A program made the position numbers and the translations under genes. This document shows positions 11,037-22,110 of a stretch of 64,000 nt of DNA, in pieces. Position 1 is the stretch's first letter. The number at the start of each line of letters is the position of its first letter. Source of the stretch: Salvator merianae (lineage: Eukaryota; Chordata; Lepidosauria; Squamata; Teiidae); the NCBI GenBank assembly GCA_003586115.2, contig QVOM02000126.1, positions 3,239,924 through 3,303,923 on the forward strand, written 5' to 3'. Under the pieces are notes generated by a model, which worked only from the letters and a program-made list of their open reading frames with translations, was not told the DNA's origin and did no database searches.

Positions 11037-11867
11037 CTTGGAATCCAGGTGACTAGATGGACACATCCATGCATTTTTCTTGAAAACTTCTATAAGTAGT
11101 TTGCCAGTGCCTTTTTTCTGGAGAGACACAAGGAATTGAACCATGGTCCTGTCAGAATAGCACAGTATAGGCACGGAAGACTTACTGGCATCTCCATGAA
11201 GTAGAATAAAAACAAAGATGCCCAGAGTCAGCATACTCGCTTCCACAGAGAAGGATTTATTATGTTGCTTGGTTTCATAGTCAAAGTAAGCAAAGCATTC
11301 TGTAACATAGCATAAGGATCGAGAGGAACCAGAAGGAACAAAATGCAGCTATGCAGAGTCTAACTATATACAAAATTCTACCAATCAGGGATCTGGCATT
11401 ATTCTGCTGCGTCGGCATAACAACTGAGCAGATGTCTCTTTATCTGAGCTTGCAATAGACTAAGCACACTGACATTAGATTATGGACAAAGCATATTACA
11501 GTCACTGTGACCTCAGCATATTCTAACAGGTCCCTTCTGTATGCAAATCAGGTACTCTACCACTAAGCTACAGTGATGGCACACAACTGCACCACCTTCA
11601 TCTCCTGGTTTCACATCAACAAACAGATGCACACAGACACACAAACTGCACCATTCCATAAGTGTGCAAGTTCCATCCTTACTGCCAACCACACATTAAC
11701 AGATTGGTCTGATTTTTACAGAAATGTATCTGTCCATGTTCATAGGTAAATGCTTCTTTGATAAGTGCAGAATCCATTGATGTGAAATCTCCATTGAAGA
11801 GGCAATTGATAGATTGCTCTTTTTTTAAACTGTTCTAAATCGGGCAACAATCAACCATTTTAGACTT

Positions 11868-12060
11868 GCTGTAGGCTCCATGATGGAGTATCTACTCTGC
11901 ATGCCAAAGCTGCTAGGCTCAGTCCCCAGCATCTGCTTGGAAGAAGGCCATGGGAAACCACTTCCACATCTTTGCCAAGAAAACTGTGTGAATGTGTCCA
12001 TGTAATCACCAAGAGTCAAGCTTGATGTGACACATAATTGTACCATAATATACTTGTTAG
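11868..12060 (+). mobile_element. tRNA-headed SINE with Bov-B-like tail (single unit)
   Basis: This is a diverged copy of the SINE found in multimers at 46340 and 58598. It has a box B-like stretch (aggctcagtccccagc), then 'cttccacatctttgccaag' followed by 'aaaactgtgtg', and ends with 'caccaagagtcaagcttgatg', which corresponds to the Bov-B 3' tail. SINEs of this build are mobilised by Bov-B machinery in squamates. It is a retroposed RNA gene relative, not a working tRNA. Confidence 0.7.
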
Positions 12061-12239
12061 ACTTTCAGATGCCACAACCATCACTTTTGCTGTCAGTGGA
12101 TTCACATGGGATTTAATATTCTGGATTCCAAAGAGTTAAGACTGAAACCCTTTACACTAAACTTCAGAGAGCTCTTGGTTTTATGCACCTATAACAAATT
12201 TAACTCAGTTGCACAGTGTGCCTACTTCCTTTGTCCTCA

Positions 12240-12520
12240 CATCTAAAGCACAGCAGCGCCTTGGTTTATTATTCTAAATCAGACCATTTTAGCTGAGCTT
12301 CATAGCAATTGCTTTATTGAATGGACAGCCTGTTTCCTGCACAGCTATTTTTAATGTTTTGCAAAAATGTTAATTTAGAGGGCAGGGCATTTTCATTATC
12401 CCCAGCACATTCCCCCATTTTTTACTTGCTGCATGCATTAAATTAATTACCCTTCAGTAACACAAAATTGAATCTCCTGCTATTCAAAGTTATGATCTCA
12501 TTTGGACAGAGCATTGTTTA
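12240..12520. other. Repeat-free stretch, candidate conserved non-coding element
   Basis: This AT-rich unique stretch contains 'gcatgcattaaattaattac', 'agcaattgctttatt' and other homeobox- and SOX-like cores, with no transposon wording. It looks like a vertebrate developmental enhancer in texture, though this is unproved. A MITE begins 150 bp downstream. Confidence 0.35.
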
Positions 12521-12667
12521 TATGCAGAGGAGGGGATGAGCTATCAAAGAAAAACAAGGAGTGTTCTTTCATTCCTTTGGCACTGTACTCTTGTGTCTCC
12601 AGTGGCATGTTGTGCAACAGAAAGAATGCACAAATTTTGACCATGGTTATTTGCCAGTGCTGGCAAT

Positions 12668-13200
12668 GGGCCTTTCTGCACTCAAAGGCTGTGATCTGGA
12701 CCAGTGGGTCTGGCCAGCAGGCCTGCTGGTCCAGATCATGGCACACAGTGGTCTGGAACAGCACCATTTGCACAACGGTACTGGTGGAGACCAGTCTCCA
12801 CCATGGACCCAAAGTTTGCACAAGCTTTGGAGTCAGTCGCCAAGGGCTCTGAAGGACTAGGAATGTATGTTCCTAGCCTTGAAGTCCCTGGGGCACCCAT
12901 TTTGCCCACGGACTTTGGTGTGCTACCAAAATGGGTCTCCCAACAGTCTGGAAAATGGAGGCATGCCTTCTGCATGCCTCCATGTTCCGAATCAGGATCT
13001 GTCAGTCTGCCAGTAGACCATTTTAATCAGGTCTACTGCCAATCCAGATAAAGGACCCCTTGATCTAGATTACACTCCATCCAATGCAGACAGAGCGTAC
13101 CAGCAGTGGTTGAGGCCTCACTTGGACCGATCTACAATGCAGAAGAGAGAGCCGTAGTCTACGTTATAGATTGACCCAAAGGTAAGTGCAGAAAGACTCT
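12668..13200. mobile_element. Harbinger-like MITE, subfamily D (about 530 bp)
   Basis: The left end GGGCCTTTCTGCACTC and the right end AAGTGCAGAAAGACT are inverted copies of the shared terminus. The interior contains wording (ttcctagccttgaagtccc, acccattttg) that matches the copies at 22865-23371 and 4538-5120 in reverse orientation. A clear 3-bp duplication was not found, and a right terminal change may hide it. Confidence 0.7.
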
Positions 13201-14104
13201 CTGTTACTCTTGCCTCATGGTGCATAAATTAGCCTACTTTCATACATGGGAAATGGGGCGACCAGAGGGCACTTTCATTATGCGCAGTCACAAGCATCAT
13301 ATCCTACATCTGCCCTGGAGTTTTGAGAATGATGTTTTGCAAGAGAACAGAATAAAGAGCTCTGAGTGAACCTCTACAACATTGTGTACAAAGAGGATGA
13401 TCTATGGTGCTGCTAAATGCCTCTTTCTGAGCACAGGATTGCCCGCTGTCATGGAGGAGGAGTCAGAAACACAAGCATTATATCCAACACAAGTATCTAG
13501 CTTCAAAAAGCAACTCAGTAAAATGACACTGCATCTAAGCATTCCCATGCCACTGCGAACAGGACATGGTGACCTCAGAATGGGAATTGCTGCTCTGACA
13601 GCATCCTGTCCTGCTAGTTCATCTCGCAAGAGCCAGTTAGCTACTGCAAGTCAAATTGAGAAGTGCTACCTGTGCAGAGTGGCTGGCTGGCTGGCGTGGA
13701 GGGAGAAAAATCAGTGTCTGCTTGTAGGTGCAAGCACCCCCAAGCTTACCAGAGCAGCAGCTGGATAAATGGCCTCCAAGGACAGCTGGGCCATGCCTGA
13801 ACTGGTTCCCCCTAATCCAGCCGGCTCCCAGCCATTCCATATACTTTTGCCCTGTAGAGTTGCTTTCAACCGTTCTTTCACACGAAACAAGAAAAAAAAG
13901 CTTGTTCCAAGCTTCTACTAAATACTTCAAAGACATCTCCTGTGTGCTCACTTCATGTTTACCTGCAAACATTATGATGGAGGAACTGCATGAATAAAGC
14001 TTTATAGATGCCCTTTGCAGTGTGGACTAAAAAAGATGCTGTTTGTGTAAATTGTGTGCAATGAAATGCAAGTACCCAATATGATGTGAACATCTCATAT
14101 CATT
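13201..14104. other. Unassigned DNA
   Basis: No gene or repeat family is recognised. An open frame of 128 codons at 13382-13768 has no familiar motif, and a compositional origin is more likely than a gene. Confidence 0.35.
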
Positions 14105-14110
14105 TATGCA

Positions 14111-14358
14111 TAAGAACATAAGAGGAGCCCTACTGGATCAGGCCACAACCCATGTAGTCCAGCATCCTGTCTCACACTGTGGTCCACCACTTGCTTTTGG
14201 GCATTCTCAAGCAGAAGACAAAGACAAAGGCAAAACCTTCACCTGCTCTGCACTCCCTGCAAATGGCCTATAGAGGCATCCTTCCTGTCTCTCCAACCTG
14301 GAGGTGGTACCCAGGCATTGATATTAGTAGCCATTGATATACCTGCCCTTCATGCATC
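14111..14358 (-). mobile_element. CR1 LINE 3' end
   Basis: In the minus orientation it opens on the + strand with 'aagaacataagaggagccc' then 'ctggatcaggcc' and continues through 'tctcaagcagaagac' and 'tctctccaacctggagg'. The element is 5'-truncated, downstream of the ORF. Confidence 0.85.
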
Positions 14359-14561
14359 TTTCATGCCATCAGTATAAAATGCTCAGGTACACAACAGAAG
14401 ACAGAAACTTCAGCTATCCCAGTAACTGTGAATTGACTGACTGTGTATGGACATATCCATTTGCCATACCTTTTTTGAAGGAGATGCTATGGGCCAATTC
14501 TGTGGCCCATCACATTCCCAGCAGTTACTCTACCACTGAGATATGAGTAGTAAAATGCTCA

Positions 14562-15259
14562 GGACCTGTTTGCACTTTGGCCTAGCAAGCATCAAGCATG
14601 CTTGTTAGCCAAGTGCTTCTGCACTTCATGGAGGCCCAAGCAGCCAGGAGCAGGCTTCATCCACTCCCAATCACTACCACTGCTGGTGCAGTAATTAGCA
14701 GTCTGAAACTTTACCTGAAGCTTATAGTGAGCTTCAGGTAAGGTTCCATTTGCACTTACCTGCACCTTGGTGGCCATCTTGTGCGTGATGTGCCCATCGC
14801 ATCTGTGCACTGCATGGGCCTCCCAGTTGGCATGGCAGTGGCCGGCCACTTGCTGGCCACTGCCACAGTGACAATCGGGCCCGCACCGATCGGGCACCAG
14901 AACGCTGGATTGGGCATCATGCGGCCCCATCCAGCGTCACAGGTCCGATCGGGGTATTGAAGGCCTGACTGGAGTATCACACAGGCCCAATCGGGCCTGC
15001 ATGATGGGGCAGGCCCAATTGAGTGACTGTGCATGCGCGCACATGCGTGCACCACTGCTGTCAGTTGCCATGGCAGCGGCTAGACGCTTGCTAGCCACTG
15101 CCATGTCAAGGATCAGGCAAGGTTACTGGCTTTTTTACCACAAACACCGGTAGCTGGCTTCAGGTAAGTTATAGAGGCCCCGTATGCGGACGGTGTCTGC
15201 ACATTGTGGTCTATTCCTCCTTGCTATCTCATTCTAAGGTGGAAGGTGCAAATAGGCCC
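14562..15259. mobile_element. Harbinger-like MITE, subfamily E (698 bp)
   Basis: The ends are GGACCTGTTTGCACTT and inverted AAGGTGCAAATAGGCCC, flanked by an exact TCA duplication (14559-14561 and 15260-15262). The interior includes 'agcatcaagcatgcttg' (a palindrome beside the left end) and a very CpG- and GC-rich middle. It has no transposase. Siblings are at 22111-22735 and 51903-52511. Confidence 0.88.
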
Positions 15260-16135
15260 TCAGACAAAGAAAAAACCTTGAGCAAGCCTGGCATTATTCT
15301 GGGAGCAAGGAAGCAAGTTGGGACCCTTTGAGCCTGTTCATTTTCCATTAGTTTTTCAATCAGGTGGTTCTATTAGTTTTTGCTTGCTGATAAAGTGTAC
15401 TTCTTACTGATGCTTCATTGAATTATAGTTGCCCTTTTATCGTGCCTTCCTTTATAATCGGTTTGTACTATCCTCTTGCAGCTACAGACAGACCTTTCAC
15501 TGTTTTCTCAGCTTTTCTGTACAAGCAGCTTTTGCTGTCATGTGTTTTTACAAGCTTGGTCTTAATGGCATTTGTGCAAAGTATTACTTGCTCTTCTGCT
15601 ACAAATAAGAGCCGTCCTGTCTCCTTCTTCAGTGGGTGCTTCCAGAAGGCAAGTGGAAATTGTTGGATCTTTATTTGATCTCACAACTGACTCTCACCAC
15701 CACTGCCAGATGACAGGAAACAATCTCAACTGCTTAACTCGTCTGCCATCTCTTCACGTTACTGTTCATGTTGCAAAATACCCAGATGCTAGCAAGATGC
15801 CACCCACGACTCTTTGATTTTTTTTCCCACAGTTGCTAGCATACAGGTATTTTGGAAGAGCAACAATAATGCAAAGAGCCGGCAGATGGAGGTAAGGACA
15901 TGCTATTATAAAAAATCCAGCATCATTGCTGGGTTTTCTGTAATAGTGATATTATGGATTTTCAATTGTCAAATCCAGGACTGTATTCCAAATATAGCCT
16001 GGGAAAATCACCGGTTTTTAACCGCATCTGGGGGCACCCAGTGAACCTTTTTTAAGCCACATTGTTGTGCTGTCAGTTTTTTGTTGAATGGTATTGAAGT
16101 ATTGGCCATGAAGTGATATATTTTTCCACCTATTT
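15260..16135. other. Unassigned DNA
   Basis: No gene is recognised. The region is T-rich on the + strand and has no clear family resemblance. Confidence 0.35.
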
Positions 16136-16137
16136 CT

Positions 16138-16240
16138 TTCTCTTTTCAAATTTATATGCTGCCCCTCACCCAAACGTCCCAGGGCAGTTCGCAACATTGA
16201 TAAAAAAATAAAACCAATATACTAAAAACATACCTAAAAT
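16138..16240 (-). mobile_element. L2-like LINE 3' end
   Basis: On the minus strand this resembles the 3' end of L2-type LINEs: a tail of 'aaaaaata' and 'aaccaatata' pieces beside 'ccctgggacg' and a 'gggcagcatataaa' phrase. The same tail occurs at 18425, 28945, 54385 and 63505. It is short and without coding sequence. Confidence 0.5.
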
Positions 16241-16249
16241 ATAATCTCA

Positions 16250-17930
16250 CTGGGATTTTAAAGTCTTATTAGGTTTTCAGCTGTTCTTTTCTATGGACTT
16301 TTTTTGTTTCACTGTTTAGTACATTTTATTTACCAACTTCCTATAACAGTTCTTCCTGACTACCCTTCATATATTCCATTAATCCTCTTTTTTCTTCCTC
16401 AAATATCCATTTCACCTGCAATATTCCCTGTCTGCCTTCATTTCAGAAGAGATACAGCCTGTCAACTAACTATAGGGATAATAGGTGTTGTTTATGGTTA
16501 TTATTTTTCTTGTCTTCCAGTCCATTGCTTCTAGTTCTGCTTGTGTCCAATCTACAATTCTTTCCGTGTAACTGAAGACAGAAATAGCTCAGGTATTAAT
16601 GCCTTTGATAGTGTTACCACCATTCAGTTTGGATTTAAAGTTTTTTCTAACTCCTTGGATATATTCTTTGCTTATCCTAGTTTTAAATAGGCCACGCTTG
16701 ATGTTATCTGCTTGGACGATACCTAAGTATTTATAACTTTTTTTCTGGCATGAGACTCCTCGGGTCTTCTCAATTTGGCAATTTAATTCCTTCACTGTTT
16801 ACTCTTTTTCCTCAATTAATGGCCACTGTTACATGTTTGTCTACTCCAAATTCCACTGCAATAAAATTACTATATATCCAGACAGTATCGATTAGTGATT
16901 CTACTTTACCTACAGTTTCAAATCATTCATATAAAGTAGATGTCAAGAGTTTGGTAATATCATAGAAGCTTGATATCTTTGACCTGTTTTCTTCTAAATC
17001 ATTACAGTAGTATCAGAGATATAATAAACAGTAACAGTGAAAGTGAGTCACCCAGAAAGGTACCTCTTCAGATGTTTATCTGGCTGATCTCCTCACCATT
17101 CACTCAGTTTTTCATATCTTCATCGCCTTCTTAATAAACATTGTTGGGAATCGTGGTCAGAAGTTGCTTGGTACTGACCTTTCTGATGACCTTCCGTTGT
17201 GAGATGTTTTGCCAGTGATTATTTATTCATCAACTGCAACATTGCAGATCTCCTCCCATATAGACCTGCTCACTGTCTGATATCATCAGGAGAATCTTTT
17301 CTGGCTACACCATCCTTTGATGAGTGTCAGGGGATGATTGTTAAGAATAGGGCTTTCTTTACAATGGCCCCTCTTATATTGAACGACCTTTTGCAGGAGA
17401 TTTACGTGGTGCCCTCTGCTGACATCTTTAGGCGCCTGGTGAATTACATTTCCTCCTGCAGACATTTGAAGATTGAGTAATTTCTTATTGGTTGGCTCGT
17501 TTTTCTCTCTTTTATAGCCACCTAGTATTTTACTATTGTTTTATTCTTATTGTTCTATTTTTATGTTGTTTTATTTTGTAGACCACACTGAAATTACTGT
17601 GAAGGGCAGAATGGAAATCCTTTAAATAAATATTATAATAAATAAAATAATTTGCTAGCCATCCTTTCATGGAGGACGGAGATGTTTTTGAGCCAACCTT
17701 CCCGGTTCTTTAACTTTTCAATCATCTCCTCAATTCATTCTGGAGTTATTATCTCTAATGTGGATTCAACCTGGTTCAGTTTCCCTTCTTTAATTCATAT
17801 TGCTTTCTTATTGTATTCCTTTCTTCATTTGGTAGCACAGTGTAGTTCAGTTTTTGTGAACTGTACAGTTTGTCAACCCTTGATAAAGGCTTTAACCTGT
17901 AAAGCATTGAGTTATTAAAAGCCCATCCTT
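16250..17930 (-). mobile_element. R4/Dong-like (or R2-like) non-LTR retrotransposon remnant, split by an L2-like insertion
   Basis: Minus-strand translation near 16589-16795 gives 'SYKYLGIVQADNIKRG' and 'NFKSKLNGGNTIKGINT', then across a stop 'IVDWTQAELEAMDWKTRKI'. That order (YKYLG, KSKLNGGN, INT, then DW/AELExMDxKTRK) is a pattern of the C-terminal half of R2/R4-like elements. Upstream on the same strand, 16830-16960 gives a degraded 'EFGVDKHVTVAI', and 17640-17720 gives 'LRPPxKDG', resembling an N-terminal PPGKDG-type motif. Stops and frameshifts abound. The L2-like piece at about 17066-17650 lies between the two parts. The clade assignment is from memory of the motif pattern. Confidence 0.6.
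17066..17650 (+). mobile_element. L2-like LINE 3' portion inserted in R4/Dong-like LINE
   Basis: A frame at 17199-17480 reads 'SFLATPSF', then 'IVKNRAFFTMAPLI', and 'PSADIFRRLVNYI'. This corresponds to the end-of-ORF pattern of L2-type LINEs (RAFSxxAPxLWNxLP, then SLxxFRxxLKTxLF). It is followed by a T-rich 3' region and a tail of ATAAA/ATAAT repeats ending near 17650, which is the classic L2 3' terminus. Confidence 0.6.
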
Positions 17931-17969
17931 CTGCAGCTATTGCAGAATACTAGAAGCCCCCACCCCCTT

Positions 17970-18373
17970 AGCCCACTTTGTCCACACAGGACAAAAGACT
18001 AGGATACAACATCCAAATGATGCCACATCCCAGTCCTGCTGTGGACCACAATCCATATTCTGGACTATGAAGGGCATGCAGAGAGCATATCCTCATTGGC
18101 CAGAATGCAGTGGGGGACCTGTTCTGACAATGTACCTTGAAGCCACTAAAAAGGGCCCTCCTGGCAACAGCAAAAGCCAGGAACCTTTGTTCCCAGCCAA
18201 CAGAGGCTGGGTATTGGTTCTGAGAGCTGGCTCCAGAGTTCAAAACCAGTGCGTAGGGCCACACCATGGTAGGCTGTCCGAATGCAGACATCCTGTTAAC
18301 CCATTCCACTGTGGCCTGTGCTTGCTGGTCAGTACTATGTGAATCAGAACAGCCCACGCAGTGTGGAAAGGAT
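17970..18373. mobile_element. Possible Harbinger-like MITE, diverged
   Basis: The left motif CCCACTTTGTCCACACAGG and the right ACGCAGTGTGGAAAGGATC are loosely inverted, and the interior 'ctggactatg' and 'gtgggg' wording resembles the subfamily at 30705-31186. No clear duplication is seen. Confidence 0.35.
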
Positions 18374-18424
18374 CAATGTATTATACTTTTGATAGCACCT
18401 TGGCTCTTTTTACCTCTCATTGGT

Positions 18425-18500
18425 GCTTTATTTTGATTTATTTATTTAAAACATTTCTATACCACTTTTCCATATCAAAATTTTAAAAGCAGTTTACCCA
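18425..18500 (-). mobile_element. L2-like LINE tail
   Basis: A (TTTA)-rich tail ('tttatttatttaaaacattt') and 'ataccacttttccatatc' are the minus-strand form of an L2-type 3' end. Only the tail is kept. Confidence 0.45.
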
Positions 18501-20640
18501 AAGCTAAGGATGGATGCTTCCTACGTTTTTCATCTTATAGCTAATTCAGTATACGTCGGTTTTTACCTTCCTTTATGAGGAGTGGGGAATGGTAAAATGA
18601 TGGTGTGGATGATAACAAATGGATAGCATAGCAACGACCCTTTGAAATGAAGAGTTGCATATGGTCTCCTACAGAGCCTGGAAAGATGTAAGGAGAAGAG
18701 ATATTGCTAAACCCCTTCTAGAATCGGCCCGTTTAGTCAGTTAAACTTAATCCATACTGCATGATCATTCCCATCTGTGATCCAAACAGTCCCAGGAACC
18801 TTAACAGTTCCTCTGGGACCGCCAGCTGTAAACCAAACGCCCAAAAACAGGAGGGAGGGAGATCCCCTCTCCTAAACACTGGAGCACATTTCTGTTCCAC
18901 ACTGTTAAAGCTATTTTTAGAGAACTTTCAAGCAGAGTATGCAAAGGCAAGGGAATATGGAACAGCTCTCATTCACTTGCAGAAGGGGGGAAAAGGCAAT
19001 GTTCTTGAAAACTGAAGCACACCAGTAATGATCCTTCCAGGCCCAAAGTGAAACAGCATGAAGCAAAAATTTGAAAATTATGCTTATTGAGGATGTGCAG
19101 TATCAGGTTCCAATCTGGCTGCTATTGGATCCAAGAAAGCAAAGGAATGCTTTTAAAAGGTGAGGAGGTAGACATATCTTTGCAGGGAAAAAAATGTCTT
19201 CCAAGCCACAGAATTCTACAAGCATTTCTGCAGCATAACTTCCTCTCAAAACAGGAAGTGCTGGTTCTTCTCTCTTTTTAAAAGCATACTTTCTCGGTTC
19301 CCACAGCAGGAGTTCCAGGGGTTGCCAACATAGTTTGAAGGGTACAACTGTTGTTCCCCAAAGGGCTTGTTTGCCCAGTGCACCAGGCCCAATTAAACAC
19401 ACTGAGGTGGAGATTATAAAAATCCTTTTGTTCTTTGCGCAAAGAAAGAAAAGTCGTGCAAGGAGAATAGATTCCCAAAACAAGGACACACCCCATGGGG
19501 AGTTCAGCGTTTTATATCACTTACAAAAGATTCTTCGAGAAGCCCATTAGTACAACAGCTTATGATTGGTCAGTTTGAGTCATCCCAGGTTACAGTAACA
19601 CCCCAAACTCTAGAGCTTGTGTGTGAAGCACATTACATCCCATAATAAGCCCACTGCCATAGCTACTTGTCTATGTTAATGAAACCTTCAAACAGTTGCA
19701 AATGTTATCTGCCATGCCGGAACTCAAAGTTCCTGCTAGGGCCCAAAGTCTTCTTTCTCATGCTTCAGTTTTAACTTACTTTCAACAAGCTTTACAGCCT
19801 TTGCCTACACAATTATTAACATGTCTCATTTGAGGGCCTTTCAGATCTAGAACCTACTAGAATCTACTTTCTGTTTCCCCTGGTCCATCATAACCATCTC
19901 ATCAAAAGCTTGTTGAGGTGCCCTCAAAGATTCTGAGCTCCTCCCATTCATTACTTGGGGGGAGGAAGCAACCAGATGGATTGCTATCCACATCATATCC
20001 TTAACAATATGTCTAGAGGTCCAGAAATAGTCATTAACCCTAGACTACTGGGACCGCATCCTACGTGCCCCTCACACATATCAGTCAAGACCTCAAAATA
20101 AACAGTGGCTCAAGGGGCTGAGCTATGGGGCCAGTAGGAGCAGGGCAGGGTTTCAGTAAGGAGGCTCTCTATGATTCCCACCAATCCGCATGGGTAGGAT
20201 CAGCAGCAGATTATAGCACACTTCCACAAGATCAAAGGGAGGATCCACCCTACCCCCATTTCCCCACTGCTAAAATATTGAACTTTAACAAAGCATGACA
20301 CACTGGTATTCATCTACAGAACCAGCTGGGGCAAAAATATTGGTTATCGTTCTCATTTTACAGATAGTGATAGTGGCCAACATGTCATCGATAAATCAGA
20401 ATACTGTACAAATGATTGTATCTTTAATGAAATTGCATCCTCCAGAGGAGGCAGAACAGATCAGCCCTGGCTCGTAAGAAATGGGAAGACGGATGAGGTG
20501 GTGTTCGGACGAAGCATCTTTGCTTGCTTTGCTTCTGGGCCTCATTCCATGCAAACAGGGTATTAATAAGAAAATTTATTAATATCAACAAAGCAGAAGT
20601 TACAACTCACAAATATAGTATCAGTCTTCTTTATGCCTAA
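18501..20640. other. Unassigned DNA, about 2.1 kb
   Basis: No gene or clear repeat is recognised. The frames at 19103-19489 (minus) and 19278-19496 overlap in different frames, which points to chance. The segment is one of the longer stretches here without known mobile elements. Confidence 0.35.
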
Positions 20641-20644
20641 CTTA

Positions 20645-21110
20645 GGTGGTTTCCACACTGGGTATTCATATTTTGGGATGGAGAGGGTCACTCCATCCCA
20701 GAATACACAACCCTTTCAACCTGGGATGGGCTGCTGCTGAAGTGAGACAGAGCCATCCATGTTCGTATGGCCCATCCTACTCTACTCCCAGCCATTCCTC
20801 CAAAGAGCATCGAGGATCCAAACACAATCTTTGGAGTTTCCAGCCTGGCTGGTTTGGGGGTGGACCCACTTCTAGTGGCACTTCCTGGAGGGCTGCCAAA
20901 ATGGGTCCCCCATGATATATCGGATAGCAGGGTGTGCCATCCACATGCCTCCATGGCCCAGTATAGTAGCCCGTCGAGGTCTACAGTTGCCAATCCATGC
21001 TTCATCCAAGGCAGACAAAGTGTAATAGGGGGGCAGAGCCCCTGCTATCCAGCACTTGTGTGCGAAAGGCAGAGGTGTAGGCCAGACCACAACCCAATGC
21101 AGAAAGGGCC
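20645..21110. mobile_element. Harbinger-like MITE, subfamily C (about 466 bp)
   Basis: The left end GGTGGTTTCCACACTGGG and the right end (inverted CAATGCAGAAAGGGCC) match the shared terminus loosely. A local palindrome occurs near the left end (ttttgggatggag and ctccatcccagaa). Flanks are TTA on the left and TAA on the right, so the duplication is not exact. It directly abuts the next MITE. Confidence 0.6.
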
Positions 21111-21113
21111 TAA

Positions 21114-21490
21114 GGCTGCATTTACACAGTGGAAGCGGCTTAGAGATGGCTTAGAGTTTATTTGAGATGGGATTGTTCACACACAAGTCTGCCCCTCCTG
21201 CATCTTATGAACATTCTAGGCTAGAAAAGGTGGATTAGAGATGGGAGGAGAACATGACTGCCACATGCTGCCATCTCTGAGGTGCTTTTTTGCCATGTAT
21301 GAATGCAGCCTCAGGTGGATTAGAGACAGTTCACCGGTGGGACCAATCACATGCCAGTCTGTCTTCCCCTTCTCATGAACTTTCTAGGTTAGAAAAGCTG
21401 GATTACAGATGGTACGTGAACACAAGTGTCACATGCTACTGTCTCAAGGCATTCTGAGGGCTTCATTTTTTGCTTCATGTGAATGCAACC
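21114..21490. mobile_element. GGCTGCAT-type MITE with internal duplication (377 bp)
   Basis: The element begins GGCTGCATTTACAC and ends GTGAATGCAACC, flanked by TAA at 21111-21113 and 21491-21493. An inverted copy of the end (GTATGAATGCAGCC) also occurs in the middle at 21297-21310, and 'agaaaaggtggattagagatgg' and 'agaaaagctggattacagatgg' are two versions of the same internal segment. The element therefore looks like a dimer or a duplicated form. The 3-bp duplication suggests a Harbinger-like origin. Confidence 0.65.
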
Positions 21491-21780
21491 TAAGTGAATG
21501 CTATGCTTTCTCAAGCAGGACAAGTTTGGGAAATGCAGTGATTCAGTAATATTCCTGAAGCAAACTTTTTTAAAAAAATAAGTTACTGATTCAAACATTA
21601 AAATAAGGCTCTGTTCAGACAGATGTTCAATAAAACAACACAGCTGTGAAAGAAAATTGCTTCAGGCCCAGATAATAAAAATCATACTTTAAACCTGATA
21701 GCGATAGAACACACCTCTGCTGCTTCTTCCACCACCAGACACATAATAATACACTCCCTTATGAAATCATGCTGTAACAT

Positions 21781-22110
21781 CTAGGCTTCTTCAGCCTTGA
21801 AAGACAGTGTTTAAGAGGTGACCTGGAGTATATAAAATCGTGCATGTTATGGAAAAGGTGGATAGAAGAAAACAGGAACTGAGAAAATAGGAGGGGCAAG
21901 AAATAGAGAATGTAAAAGAAACTTTTGAAGAAGGGGGGAAGTCAACATTTAACGAGTGAAGGTAACTTATGTTAATGTACCCATCCGGGAACTAGATCTG
22001 TTTTATGTATTTTAAAAGAAATATATATATATATATGTATATAAAAAGAAAAGGTGGATAGAGAAAAAATTCTGTCTCTATCGCACAACACTATAATCAG
22101 GGGACACTCT
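21781..22110 (+). mobile_element. CR1 LINE fragment interrupted by a retroposon
   Basis: 21781-21866 matches the CR1 ORF2 tail region (cttcagccttgaaagacag, ggaaaaggtggataga) and 22063-22110 continues it (ctatcgcacaacacta, aggggacactct). The two parts are separated by the insertion at 21867-22047. The right end is cut by the Harbinger-like MITE at 22111. Confidence 0.75.
21867..22047 (+). mobile_element. L1-like 3' UTR retroposon with perfect 15-bp target duplication
   Basis: This 181-bp insert lies between two exact copies of GAAAAGGTGGATAGA (21852-21866 and 22048-22062), the kind of duplication left by LINE target-primed reverse transcription. It is purine-rich with a (TA)-rich A-ended tail. 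The parent family is likely L1 from the purine-rich 3' region, but that is not certain. Confidence 0.7.

Noticed and set aside
13382..13768. 128-codon frame as a possible gene
   Set aside because: No recognisable domain, other frames overlap, and no splice or promoter context supports it.
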